The notes below the pieces were generated by a model. The model searched no databases. It saw nothing but the letters and a program-made list of their open reading frames with translations, and was not told the origin of the DNA. The translations under genes and the position numbers were made by a program. Below are positions 32,609-41,238 of a stretch of DNA of 64,000 bases, one piece after another (within the stretch, counting starts at the first letter, position 1; the number at the start of each line of letters is the position of its first letter). Source of the stretch: CAXXFQ01 sp963674475 (GTDB taxonomy: Bacteria > Planctomycetota > Planctomycetia > Pirellulales > Thermoguttaceae); NCBI GenBank assembly GCA_963674475.2, contig CAXXFQ010000033.1, positions 186,001 to 250,000 of the forward strand. The letters run 5' to 3'.

Positions 32609-34873
32609 TCAGGATTTTTCCGGACTGATTATACCGCAGACGTAAGAGCGAAATCCCAAGAGGATCGCTTCGGCCAGGGGGCGCAGTTCGTTGGTGCGCC
32701 GGTTCCGCCGGGTCTTGGGGAAAATGGCAAAACGGACGTGCGTGGTTGGTGCGGTTTGGTCCGGAGTATCAAGGCCGGTGCGCGGGCGATCGTTGTCAGT
32801 GGGAACCGGGTTTTCCCAATCTATCAAGACTAGAAAAGTTCCTTTTCGGTCGGACCGATGGTTTTGATGGCTGGCAGTGTAATCGATTTCCAATCGAAGT
32901 CGTCCCGGTCCTTCGTTCCTGATTCGCGCGCCCCGATCGGCGAGAAAGGCGTCGATCCGTTGTCGAACCATTTTCGACGGAAGGGCCGAATCGAATTCGT
33001 CGGTGACCAAGGTGGAATCGTCGTCCGAGGGCCGACCTTGGCTCAAGGGATCGCACGCCGCGTTGGTTTTGTTGGCAAGGCCCGTGCCGAGTTGGACGAC
33101 CCGGTTGCGGCCTTGTTCTTTGGCCATCAACAGCGCCCGGTCGGCCCGTCGAAACATGGTCGCCGGGGTATCGCCCGGTTGGATTTCGGTGACGCCGAAG
33201 CTGGCCGAGACGGTTTCGCCATGCATCGCCTCTTGAGGGATTTTGGCCAGGTGTTTTCGAATCGATTCGGCCCGGTCGGCCGCGGTCGGGTTGTCGCATT
33301 CGGCGCAAAGGATGACGAATTCCTCGCCGCCGTAACGCGCGACCAAATCGCCCGGTCGACAGTAGTTTTTCAACAGGGCCGAGATGCATCGGATGATCGC
33401 GTCGCCCGCCTGATGGCCGAACGTGTCGTTGACCCGTTTGAAAAGGTCCAGGTCGCAAACGATCAGGCTGCAAGGCAGGCGGCGTCCCGCGTGGGTGACG
33501 ACAAACGAGTCAAAGACCCGGTCGAATTCGGCCCGATTGGCCAGTTGGGTCAACGGATCGCGTCGGGCCTTTTCGTGGAGGCTTTGGCACCGTTGGCGAA
33601 GGGAGATCTCCGACGAGGCGTCGTGTAAAACCAGGACGGCTCCGACCGTGTTGCCTGTGGCGCCGATGACCGGGATGACCTGCGCGTCGACCGAGACGAA
33701 GTCGTTCGTACGGCGTCGAATTCTTAGCCGACGAAGTGATTGGACCCCGGAACGGATCGTTATCAGCACCGGGCAATCCTGTTCGGCGATCGGTTTTCCC
33801 CGTTCGTCTTGGAGGTCCAAAAGTTCGGGTAACCAAGGTCGGCCTTCGACCGTTTGGCCCGTGATGCCGGTGAGCTGTTCGGCGCCGTGATTCCATCGGC
33901 GGATGGAGAAATCGGTGTCGATGAAAATCACCGCGTCCCGCATGTTATCCAACAGTCGCTCGGCGTAGAGCCGATCCGCCGAGAGATCGGCCATGGGCTC
34001 TTGATCTCTCGAGAAATCCATTTTCCAACAAGACTGGTCCGACGGTTCGTGGAGGCGGGCCAGCCAGTTTCGCGCCGTTTCCTCCTGCAGGAGGTCCGGA
34101 TGGTCGGCGATCAGTTCGACAAAGGACGAGGTCAGCATGGGGTCGAACTGTTTTCCGCTGTAGGCGAAAAGTTCTCCCACGGCTGCCTCGCGTGAACGGC
34201 CGGCCCGGTAAACCCGATCGTGGGTCATCGCGTCGAACGATTCGGCGATCGCGATCATCCGGGAACCTAGTGGAATGGCACGACCCGAGGCCGGGTACCC
34301 GGCGCGCGAGCCGTCGAACCAGGCGGGAATCTGTTCGACGATTTCCAAAACGGTTTGGTCCGAACAGCTATGGCGCAGGATTTCGACCGTCACGGTTCGG
34401 GAGTGTTCCAAAGTGGCCTGTTCTTCGGAGGTGAGCCGCTCTTCTTTGTAGAGGATTCGATCGGGCAACCCGATGATGCCCAGGTCGTGTAGCAAGGCGG
34501 CCATCTCGACCGAGAGACGTTGCGGGGTCGTAAGTTCGAGTCGATCGGACCAGGCCGAGGCGACAAGTGCGACACGCAGTACGTGGGCCGCCATGGACGG
34601 GTTTTTGTATTTTAAGGCGGTGTACAGTCCGGCCGCGACGCCGAGCCGTGCCTGGACAATCGCTTCGTCGTCGATCTCGAATCGGTCTGGCTTGGCATCA
34701 AAGAGACCTTCCGACGAAACAACCGTCGGCGTTTGATTTGGCGAAAGAGCGGTCGTCGGATTCCAGGAAACCGTGTTTGGATCGGATTCGAACGAAGTCT
34801 CTTTGACCAGAGAAAGACCCGGATTGCCGCCAGTCCACCCTTCGGAATCAAAATCAGCAGGCGTATCTCTCAT
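32609..34873 (-). CDS. HD-GYP-like / PAS / GGDEF signalling protein
   Basis: A 754-residue cytosolic protein. An HD-GYP-like domain (about 75-270) has HDLGIIGLPDRILYK and FDGSRAGYPASGRAIPLGSR, but the HHE part before DG-GYP is replaced by PAW, so it may be inactive as a c-di-GMP phosphodiesterase. A PAS domain (about 300-420) follows, then a GGDEF domain (about 430-600) with intact GGEEF and an RxxD inhibitory site (RPGD) five residues before it, so diguanylate cyclase activity is expected. A final ~110-residue domain is unassigned. GAGGAGG precedes ATG 34873. Confidence 0.88.
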   Translation of the reverse strand: MRDTPADFDSEGWTGGNPGLSLVKETSFESDPNTVSWNPTTALSPNQTPTVVSSEGLFDAKPDRFEIDDEAIVQARLGVAAGLYTALKYKNPSMAAHVLRVALVASAWSDRLELTTPQRLSVEMAALLHDLGIIGLPDRILYKEERLTSEEQATLEHSRTVTVEILRHSCSDQTVLEIVEQIPAWFDGSRAGYPASGRAIPLGSRMIAIAESFDAMTHDRVYRAGRSREAAVGELFAYSGKQFDPMLTSSFVELIADHPDLLQEETARNWLARLHEPSDQSCWKMDFSRDQEPMADLSADRLYAERLLDNMRDAVIFIDTDFSIRRWNHGAEQLTGITGQTVEGRPWLPELLDLQDERGKPIAEQDCPVLITIRSGVQSLRRLRIRRRTNDFVSVDAQVIPVIGATGNTVGAVLVLHDASSEISLRQRCQSLHEKARRDPLTQLANRAEFDRVFDSFVVTHAGRRLPCSLIVCDLDLFKRVNDTFGHQAGDAIIRCISALLKNYCRPGDLVARYGGEEFVILCAECDNPTAADRAESIRKHLAKIPQEAMHGETVSASFGVTEIQPGDTPATMFRRADRALLMAKEQGRNRVVQLGTGLANKTNAACDPLSQGRPSDDDSTLVTDEFDSALPSKMVRQRIDAFLADRGARIRNEGPGRLRLEIDYTASHQNHRSDRKGTFLVLIDWENPVPTDNDRPRTGLDTPDQTAPTTHVRFAIFPKTRRNRRTNELRPLAEAILLGFRSYVCGIISPEKS

Positions 34874-35097
34874 CGGTGCCTCCTCGACGATTCGCGACAT
34901 GCTATTTGACCATACCCTAATTGAAATTTAACATACGATTCTTCGACAGGGCCGATTTTTATGGTACGCTCGGTCAAGAAAAAATTGCCCAGGGAGCAAA
35001 CGTGCGGGCCGGACCGGAAAGGGGAGCGAACGTTGCTTTTCGACCACGTTCGAATTGGTAGAAGAGAAGGACGCTTTGGAGGGGGCCGACGGTTCTC

Positions 35098-35194
35098 GAC
35101 TTTTTGATCGAGCTGATGGCTTTAATTAGGTCGACGACTTTTTGATCGAGTTGACGGCTTTAATTAGGTCGACGACGTTTATCGAGCTGACGGC
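35098..35194. repeat. 38-bp tandem repeat derived from the 3' end of the TPR gene
   Basis: The unit CTTTAATTAGGTCGACGACT... at 35120-35157 recurs from 35158 with one deletion, and a partial copy precedes at 35098-35119. The copy at 35158 includes the stop codon and last residues of the TPR gene (minus strand), so the tail of the gene has been duplicated downstream. The rest of 34874-35159 shows no gene. Confidence 0.75.
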
Positions 35195-37706
35195 GTAGCG
35201 ACTCGAATCGCTTGCGCATCGGGGGGCCGCCCATGGTCGGGTGAAGAATTTCGACGAGCGAAAGGATCTTGCGCGCTTGGTCCGGACGCCCCAGGCGGCG
35301 ATGCAGATCGGCCGTGGCGTATTTGGCTCGAAACCAAAGGGGACTGCCCGGCTTGGCCCGACGCTCGACCTCACGCCATTGACGCAGTGCCGCTTCCAAC
35401 GAGACCGTGTCCGACCGTCCGGCCAAGAGGGCCGCGTATTCCTCTTGAATCGCCGGATCGTCGGGATACCTTTTCACCAATTCGGCGTAGAGGCGAACCG
35501 CTTCGGCCGTTTCTCCCACGTCGTCAAGCGCCCGGGCGTTGGAACGATAGATTGCCTGCTGCTGGTCGGCGGTCAACTGGTTGAGCTGATTGGCCACACG
35601 ACCGACCAACGAGAGTCGCAAGAGCCCCAGGTCCTTGCGCCGGACCGGATCGGCCGACATGGAATAGGATTCCAACTGGTCCAGAAGGGCCAGAATTTCC
35701 GAAGGCCGCTTGAAGACAATCTGATCGAGGATCGCTCGGGCCGCCTCTCTTTTTCCCTCGGCGGCCAGCGCTGCCACGCGAAGCAGTCCGAACGTGTTGG
35801 TCCAGGCGGGGTCGTCCGACTCGGAAGCCCATCGGGCCAGACGCCGCTGGACTTGGTCGGCTTGTTCGGGAAAATAACGAAGCCGCAACCGGGCCGCCAG
35901 GATCGTCGCTTCTCGGGCCGGGCCGGCGGCGTCCCCCTTTTGAACCAAAAAATCCGCCAGACGGTCGAACCGTTCGATCGCCTGTCGGGCCAACGGGGTG
36001 ACCGGTTTTCCAGCCTGTTGTTGCGCGGTCAAAAGGGATTCCCAACACGGGCCCATCGCACGGATCGCCTCACGGAAGTGGTCGCCGGTCGGGGCGATTT
36101 TTTCATAACAGGCAATCGCCTCGGCCCATTCTTCTTGGTGCTGGGCCAGACGTCCCAGACGCCACCGGACCTCATCGGCTGTCGGGCCGGTCGGCCAACG
36201 TTCGAGATGTTCTTGGAGCAGGGCCCGGTAGGAATCGATCGGGGCGTCTGGTTTGGTTCGCACCAAATCGGCCCGGTTTTCGATCGCCGCCAGATGCATT
36301 GCGGCCGATTGTGGATCGGTCTGGGTTGCCAGCGCCATCGCGCGACAGCGACGTGTGGCCTGTTCGAACCGGTTTCGTTTGTGCTCAATCGTCGCGGCGG
36401 CATACGTCAATTCATAGGCCCGTTTCAGGTTGCCTTGCTCGAGCGCCAGTGTGGCCGCCCGATCGTACGTGGCAAGCGCCTCGTCGATTTGGCCGCTTAA
36501 ATAGGCGCTTCCGGCGGCACGGACCAGATTGTCAAGGTCGCCCGACGCGGCGGCCGTCTGAAAGAATCGGGCCAGACGCATCTGGGCTCGACGGATCCAG
36601 TAGGCCGATTTGTGCGACTCGATCCGACGCATCAACCGGGTCGCCTCCCCTTCCCATCGGGTCGCTTCGGTCGCGTTGTTGGCCTGCGTGGCCGATTCCC
36701 AAGCGGTGAGAAAAACCAACAGACGCAAGTCGTCCAGCCGCGAAGACGAGAGGTCGGACCGTTCGGCCAAACGGAGCGCCTCGTCGAGATTCCCCCCGTC
36801 CAGGACGAGTTGAATTCGAGCGGCCCGGATCGGTCCGGCGAGGGTCGAAGCGTGTGCCGAGCGGGCAAGCCGTTGAAGACAGTTCCGGGCCGTTTTCCGG
36901 TCGCCCAGCAATCGGGCCACATCGGTCCATTGCAAAAGAGACTCGGCCCAAAGCGGATCTTCGGCCGGTTGCCGCGAGAGCCTTTCAAATTGGACGGTCG
37001 CTTGTGTGAGTGCGTGACTGCGATCGGCGCTTTCGGCCGGGTATGCTTCGCCGAGCAGATGGTAACCGTGGCCGAGTTGGAATCGAACCCGGTTTTCCAA
37101 TCCGACGGCCCGATCGGCCCGATCGGCCGGGGTTCGCCGGGTCGTGAGCGTTTCGTTTAAATCGCGAAGTTGACGAATGCCATGGGAAAGTTTTGCGAGT
37201 GCCCGGTTTTGATAAGGGACCGGATCGGCCACCAGTTCCGATTCCCGTAGGGCCAGTTCGCCGGCAGCCAGGGAGGCCATCGCCTGTTGGAATTGAACCA
37301 ACGGCAGATCCGGATGGTTCGGGAAACGGTCAGTAAAGTCGTCGGCCAGTCGGTCGGCCTGCTGCCAGCGCTGCCCGCGCGTCTGCGGCGCCGAGGCCAA
37401 GCCCCAAGCGGTCTGATTTCGAATCGCCCCGACGGTCAGTTTCGCACGCTCGGTCGGATCGAGATCGTTCCGGGCCAGTTTTTCACGGGCGAAACGATCG
37501 GCCAGTCGGTAGAGCCCCGAGTCGACCAGACCTTCGAGAAAACGTTCGTCGGCCGTTTTTCGATCGAGCGCTGAAACCACGATCGTCGCGCGGTGTGGTG
37601 GTTTGATCTCTTGAGGAACCGTTCCCTCTTGGCAAAAACCTCGACTCGCCCCAAAAATTGCGGCCAGCGCGAACGTTGTTGTCAGAATGGCCGTCGAGCG
37701 CTTCAC
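35160..37706 (-). CDS. Large secreted TPR-repeat protein
   Basis: An 848-residue protein. The signal peptide VKRSTAILTTTFALAAIFGA (residues 1-~27) is followed by alpha-helical TPR-like repeats throughout, for example near 480-520 (AYLSGQIDEALATYDRAATL), 600-640 and 770-800 (ETAEAVRLYAELVKRYPDDP). It is rich in Arg and Ala. I use GTG 37706, which overlaps the ExbD stop (GTGA); the longer frame has only low-complexity sequence. It is the last gene of a leftward operon with LolA-like and ExbD genes, suggesting an envelope scaffold or assembly role, as with TPR proteins beside Tol/ExbD in other planctomycetes. Confidence 0.8.
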   Translation of the reverse strand: MKRSTAILTTTFALAAIFGASRGFCQEGTVPQEIKPPHRATIVVSALDRKTADERFLEGLVDSGLYRLADRFAREKLARNDLDPTERAKLTVGAIRNQTAWGLASAPQTRGQRWQQADRLADDFTDRFPNHPDLPLVQFQQAMASLAAGELALRESELVADPVPYQNRALAKLSHGIRQLRDLNETLTTRRTPADRADRAVGLENRVRFQLGHGYHLLGEAYPAESADRSHALTQATVQFERLSRQPAEDPLWAESLLQWTDVARLLGDRKTARNCLQRLARSAHASTLAGPIRAARIQLVLDGGNLDEALRLAERSDLSSSRLDDLRLLVFLTAWESATQANNATEATRWEGEATRLMRRIESHKSAYWIRRAQMRLARFFQTAAASGDLDNLVRAAGSAYLSGQIDEALATYDRAATLALEQGNLKRAYELTYAAATIEHKRNRFEQATRRCRAMALATQTDPQSAAMHLAAIENRADLVRTKPDAPIDSYRALLQEHLERWPTGPTADEVRWRLGRLAQHQEEWAEAIACYEKIAPTGDHFREAIRAMGPCWESLLTAQQQAGKPVTPLARQAIERFDRLADFLVQKGDAAGPAREATILAARLRLRYFPEQADQVQRRLARWASESDDPAWTNTFGLLRVAALAAEGKREAARAILDQIVFKRPSEILALLDQLESYSMSADPVRRKDLGLLRLSLVGRVANQLNQLTADQQQAIYRSNARALDDVGETAEAVRLYAELVKRYPDDPAIQEEYAALLAGRSDTVSLEAALRQWREVERRAKPGSPLWFRAKYATADLHRRLGRPDQARKILSLVEILHPTMGGPPMRKRFESLRRQLDKRRRPN

Positions 37707-38152
37707 GATCCGTTCTCCGACGCGGCGAAGGCGATTTTTTGCAGACCGACACCACGGCACAGGTCGTAAAGGTCGATCACTTTGCCCAGCGGGACGTTCG
37801 GGTCGACGTCGAGGATCACCGGCAGATCCGGTTGCAAACGGGCCACCGATGCGACGACCCGTCCCAGCTCGGCCGACCGGTCGTACCGTTTTTCGTTGAT
37901 TTCCCAAGACGGCCGCTCGTCAGCCCAGTTCAGGCGGATGATGATTTCGTCCAGATCGACCAGTTCCGGATCGATCGGCGTTTCGGCATCGACGGTGCCG
38001 GTCAGTTGCAGGTTGGTCGGCAGCCCCAATTCGATCGCGCGGAAGCTGGCCGTGCAGACGAAGAAGACCAGCAGCAGGAAGATGACGTCGATCATCGGCG
38101 CCATCTTGATTTCCAGCGGCTCGCGGCGTCGAAAAGGACTGGGAATTCGCAT
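37703..38152 (-). CDS. ExbD/TolR family transport protein
   Basis: A 149-residue inner-membrane protein. FRRREPLEIKMAPMIDVIFL then LLVFFVCTASF (about 7-37) holds the single membrane helix with the conserved Asp (MIDVIF) that carries protons in ExbB-ExbD/TolQ-TolR motors. The periplasmic domain ends PNVPLGKVIDLYDLCRGVGL / QKIAFAA. No ExbB partner is present in the window. The gene lies 51 bp after the LolA-like gene and overlaps the TPR gene by 4 bases. Confidence 0.9.
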   Translation of the reverse strand: MRIPSPFRRREPLEIKMAPMIDVIFLLLVFFVCTASFRAIELGLPTNLQLTGTVDAETPIDPELVDLDEIIIRLNWADERPSWEINEKRYDRSAELGRVVASVARLQPDLPVILDVDPNVPLGKVIDLYDLCRGVGLQKIAFAASENGS

Positions 38153-38203
38153 TCCGGTTTTGGTTTCAAAAAGAAAGGGAAGGGGGGGAAAGCGATTCGG
38201 ATC

Positions 38204-39244
38204 TTATTTGGCGGCCGGGTGACCCGCCGGGTGGCCTGCCGGTTCGGGCCGTTCGACCACACGGGTCCAGCCCGACGGGGTCTTCGGGGAGAACGGGTCC
38301 CCTTTCAAAAATCCGAACAGGTTCGAGTCGTTGATCTTCGTCTCAAAAAAGGTAAACGACTTTTTCGTCTGACCGTTGGGCGAGTACATTAAAACGCCCA
38401 TCGGCGTGAGGTCCTTCGTGCTGAGGATCAAGTCGGTCTCGCGAAATTCGGCCGCGTCCTGACGACGGCGCGGATAGATTTTCAACCAGATCTGGTCCTT
38501 TTGTCCCGCGGGCGGGGCGAGCGGTTTGACCCAGTAACGCTGTTTGAGTTTCTCGGCCGAGGAGCCGAAGACAAACGGGATCGGGCCGTCCTCGAGCGCC
38601 TGGCCTTGCGATTCGGGCGGCAGTTGATACTCGACCAGCTGCTTCTCGTCGTATTTGAACTGGTAAAAGGCCTTGCCGTCGGAGACCCACTTCTCGGGCC
38701 GATCCCCTTCGATTTCAAAAAGACCCTGGTCCGGTTTCTTGTATTTCAAGATTCCCTGCGAGACTTTCGGTTGAGGGGCCCCGCCGTCGGCCGTTTGGAA
38801 GGTCGAGTCGTACGTTCTCAGAACGAATTTCGAGTCGAACGTCTTGATCTGGTTGCCGTAATACTCCCATGCCGTGAGGACCTGTTCGACATACTTTTGT
38901 TCCTGTGGCGAGAGTTGGAAGGGCGCACCTGCCGCCGGTTGGACACCTGCCGGAGCCCGCTGTTGTTGTGGGGGAACCGTTTGGGAGTTCGGCCCGTTTT
39001 GCGTTTGCACCGGACGGACCGGACTGACCGGACGGACGACGGACGAGCGGTTTGGATAGGTCGCCGCGCCGCCAGAAGGAGCTGGTTGACCGGCTGTCGT
39101 CTGGTTTTGGTTGCCCGAGACCCGCCAGGATTCGTCCGCAGCGGTCGCGTGATCGACCAGCGCCAACCCGCCTAGTCCGCATGCCAAAACGGTCAGGAGT
39201 GGCCAGGATCGTCTTCGTGCCAAACCCAGGTTTTTTCGTATCAT
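38204..39244 (-). CDS. Planctomycete TIGR03009/LolA-like secreted protein
   Basis: A 346-residue protein with a signal peptide (about 1-35) and a Pro/Gln/Thr-rich linker (about 40-115). The folded part, from KYVEQVLTAWEYYGNQIKTF to SFTFFETKINDSN, has the half-barrel pattern of LolA-type carriers and matches the planctomycete domain TIGR03009 as I recall it. It may carry lipids or lipoproteins through the periplasm. I start at ATG 39244, with GGGGAGA upstream. The protein ends HPAGHPAAK, a His/Pro tail. It heads the leftward operon with ExbD and TPR. Confidence 0.8.
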   Translation of the reverse strand: MIRKNLGLARRRSWPLLTVLACGLGGLALVDHATAADESWRVSGNQNQTTAGQPAPSGGAATYPNRSSVVRPVSPVRPVQTQNGPNSQTVPPQQQRAPAGVQPAAGAPFQLSPQEQKYVEQVLTAWEYYGNQIKTFDSKFVLRTYDSTFQTADGGAPQPKVSQGILKYKKPDQGLFEIEGDRPEKWVSDGKAFYQFKYDEKQLVEYQLPPESQGQALEDGPIPFVFGSSAEKLKQRYWVKPLAPPAGQKDQIWLKIYPRRRQDAAEFRETDLILSTKDLTPMGVLMYSPNGQTKKSFTFFETKINDSNLFGFLKGDPFSPKTPSGWTRVVERPEPAGHPAGHPAAK

Positions 39245-39756
39245 CCGTGAAATCTCCCCCGATGGAGTTGTTTTTAATGGGATCGTCAATGTGGGCAAAA
39301 TGGGGCGTTCGGAATTCCGAGCCGGTTTTTACGCGTTGGTACTCGCGGGGGGGGCCGAGCTGACCCCCTTCAAACGAGGCGGGCCCATTGTAACCCATAA
39401 GAGAGTCTGGCCCCAAGTCCGATTTTTTCCGTCGAGCGGCCCCGCTATGAGATGGAATCCTTTGGAAAACCAGCGTGCGTCTTTCCTGATCGACTTACCC
39501 GGTGATTTCTCCCGGTTGGATACCGATCGGGAGGGTTGCGAGCCGGGAAAAAGTCTTTATTATATATGCTAACTTGCCGGATTTCTTAGGTGGGGGTATC
39601 CCCTCTTGGTGACTACCGCGAACCCCTCTTAAGATAGGATCGCCGGTCGTTGAGGGAGAGGTTCTCTCCTTTCTTCCCGGGGAGCGAGTAATCCAATTTA
39701 AGCCATTTGATAAAAAACGCCTAAAACGCACTACTTCATACGGAGAAATCAAAAAG
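39245..39756. other. 512-bp divergent intergenic region before guaB
   Basis: No gene seen. It holds the candidate guaB promoter (39536-39563) and a ~190-nt leader with a small palindrome GGAGAGGTTCTCTCC (39655-39669). No known riboswitch pattern is recognised. Confidence 0.5.
39536..39563 (+). promoter_or_regulatory. Sigma-70-type promoter candidate for guaB
   Basis: TTGCGA (39536-39541), a 16-bp spacer and TATTAT (39558-39563; 5 of 6 matches) are placed ~190 bp before the guaB start. The spacing is acceptable; the -35 box is weak. Confidence 0.35.
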
Positions 39757-41238
39757 ATGTTCGAAAACAAAATCGGCCCGGAAGGCCTGACCTTCGACGA
39801 CGTCCTTTTAGTGCCCCGCTACAGCGAAATCGTCCCTTCACAGGTAGATGTCCGGACCCGGTTGACCTCTCGCATCACGCTGAATATCCCGCTGTTGAGC
39901 TCGCCGATGGACACGGTGACCGAGAGCGCGATGGCGATCGCCTTGGCTCAAGAGGGGGGGATTGGGATCATCCACAAGAATCTCTCGGTCGAGCAGCAGG
40001 CGAACGAGGTGGTCAAGGTCAAACGGAGCGCCAACGGGATTATCGTTAATCCGGCCACCCTGCCGCCGGGGGCGACGGTCGCTCAGACACGCGAATTGAT
40101 GGAAAACTCCAAGGTCTCCGGCGTCCCGATCGTCGACGGCAAAGGCCGCTTGAAAGGGATCATCACCCGTCGGGATCTTCGCTTCCTCGAAAATCAGGAT
40201 CTTCTCGTCTCCGAGGTCATGACCAAGAAAGACTTGGTAACGGCTACAGGGAATGTAACGCTTGAAGAAGCTGAGAAGATTTTAATGGAAAAAAAGGTGG
40301 AGAAACTTTTACTGGTTGACGAAGATTTTAGACTGACGGGGCTCATTACCATTAAAGACATCGATATGATGCGTAGCTACCCGGAAGCCTGTAAAGATAG
40401 GCAAGGGCGTCTGCGTGTGGGAGCCGCCGTCGGCGTCTACGATTTCGATCGGGCCTCATGTCTGATCGAGAAGGGCGTAGATGTCCTGGTAGTGGACAGT
40501 GCCCACGGCCACTCGAAAAACGTCATGGAGACCGTTCGTAAGATCAAACACGAATGGGATATTGACGTTGTGGCCGGTAACGTGGCGACCGCCGAGGGGT
40601 GTAAGGCGCTCATCGAGGCGGGAGTCGACGCGGTGAAGGTTGGCATTGGCCCGGGGTCGATTTGTACGACTCGGGTCGTGTCGGGGGTCGGCGTACCTCA
40701 GATTTCGGCGATCATGGATGCTGCCCGTGCGGCTGCCGGAGCCGGGATACCGATCATCGCCGACGGAGGCCTTCGTTATTCGGGTGATATGGTCAAAGCG
40801 ATCTCCGCCGGAGCCCATCTGGTGATGGTCGGAGGCCTTTTCGCCGGGCTGGCCGAAAGTCCGGGGGAACAGATTCTCTACCAGGGACGAACGTTCAAGG
40901 CGTACCGGGGCATGGGTTCCCTGGGAGCCATGGTCAAGGGATCGAGCGAACGGTATCGCCAGGGGACGGTTTCCAAACAGGAAAAGCTGGTTCCCGAGGG
41001 GGTCGAAGGTCGGGTGCCTTTCAAAGGGCCGCTCGGACCGTTCGTTTACCAACTGGTCGGCGGGATTCGCGCCGGCATGGGATATTGCGGAACACGGACC
41101 ATCGAAGAGCTCCGCAAGGACGCGAAGTTCATCCGGGTTTCTGCCGCCAGTGTACGGGAGAGTCACCCCCATGACATTACGATTACGCAAGAATCGCCAA
41201 ACTACTCGACCGTCTTCGAAGACGGCGAAAACGGATAG
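39757..41238 (+). CDS. guaB: IMP dehydrogenase
   Basis: A 493-residue protein of standard length. It catalyses NAD-dependent oxidation of IMP to XMP, the committed step to GMP. Visible are GLTFDDVLLVPRYSEIVPSQ at the N-terminus, a pair of CBS domains (about 95-205), VVDSAHGHSKNV near 245, the active-site loop GIGPGSICTTRVVSGVGVPQ near 298-317 with the catalytic Cys, and the mobile flap GSLGAMVKGSSERYRQ near 388-403 with the RY pair. GGAG precedes the ATG. Its 3' end overlaps the next gene by 68 bases. Confidence 0.97.
   Translation: MFENKIGPEGLTFDDVLLVPRYSEIVPSQVDVRTRLTSRITLNIPLLSSPMDTVTESAMAIALAQEGGIGIIHKNLSVEQQANEVVKVKRSANGIIVNPATLPPGATVAQTRELMENSKVSGVPIVDGKGRLKGIITRRDLRFLENQDLLVSEVMTKKDLVTATGNVTLEEAEKILMEKKVEKLLLVDEDFRLTGLITIKDIDMMRSYPEACKDRQGRLRVGAAVGVYDFDRASCLIEKGVDVLVVDSAHGHSKNVMETVRKIKHEWDIDVVAGNVATAEGCKALIEAGVDAVKVGIGPGSICTTRVVSGVGVPQISAIMDAARAAAGAGIPIIADGGLRYSGDMVKAISAGAHLVMVGGLFAGLAESPGEQILYQGRTFKAYRGMGSLGAMVKGSSERYRQGTVSKQEKLVPEGVEGRVPFKGPLGPFVYQLVGGIRAGMGYCGTRTIEELRKDAKFIRVSAASVRESHPHDITITQESPNYSTVFEDGENG

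Noticed and set aside
39570..39756. Purine riboswitch in the guaB leader
   Set aside because: None of the conserved loop sequences of purine or related riboswitches are visible.
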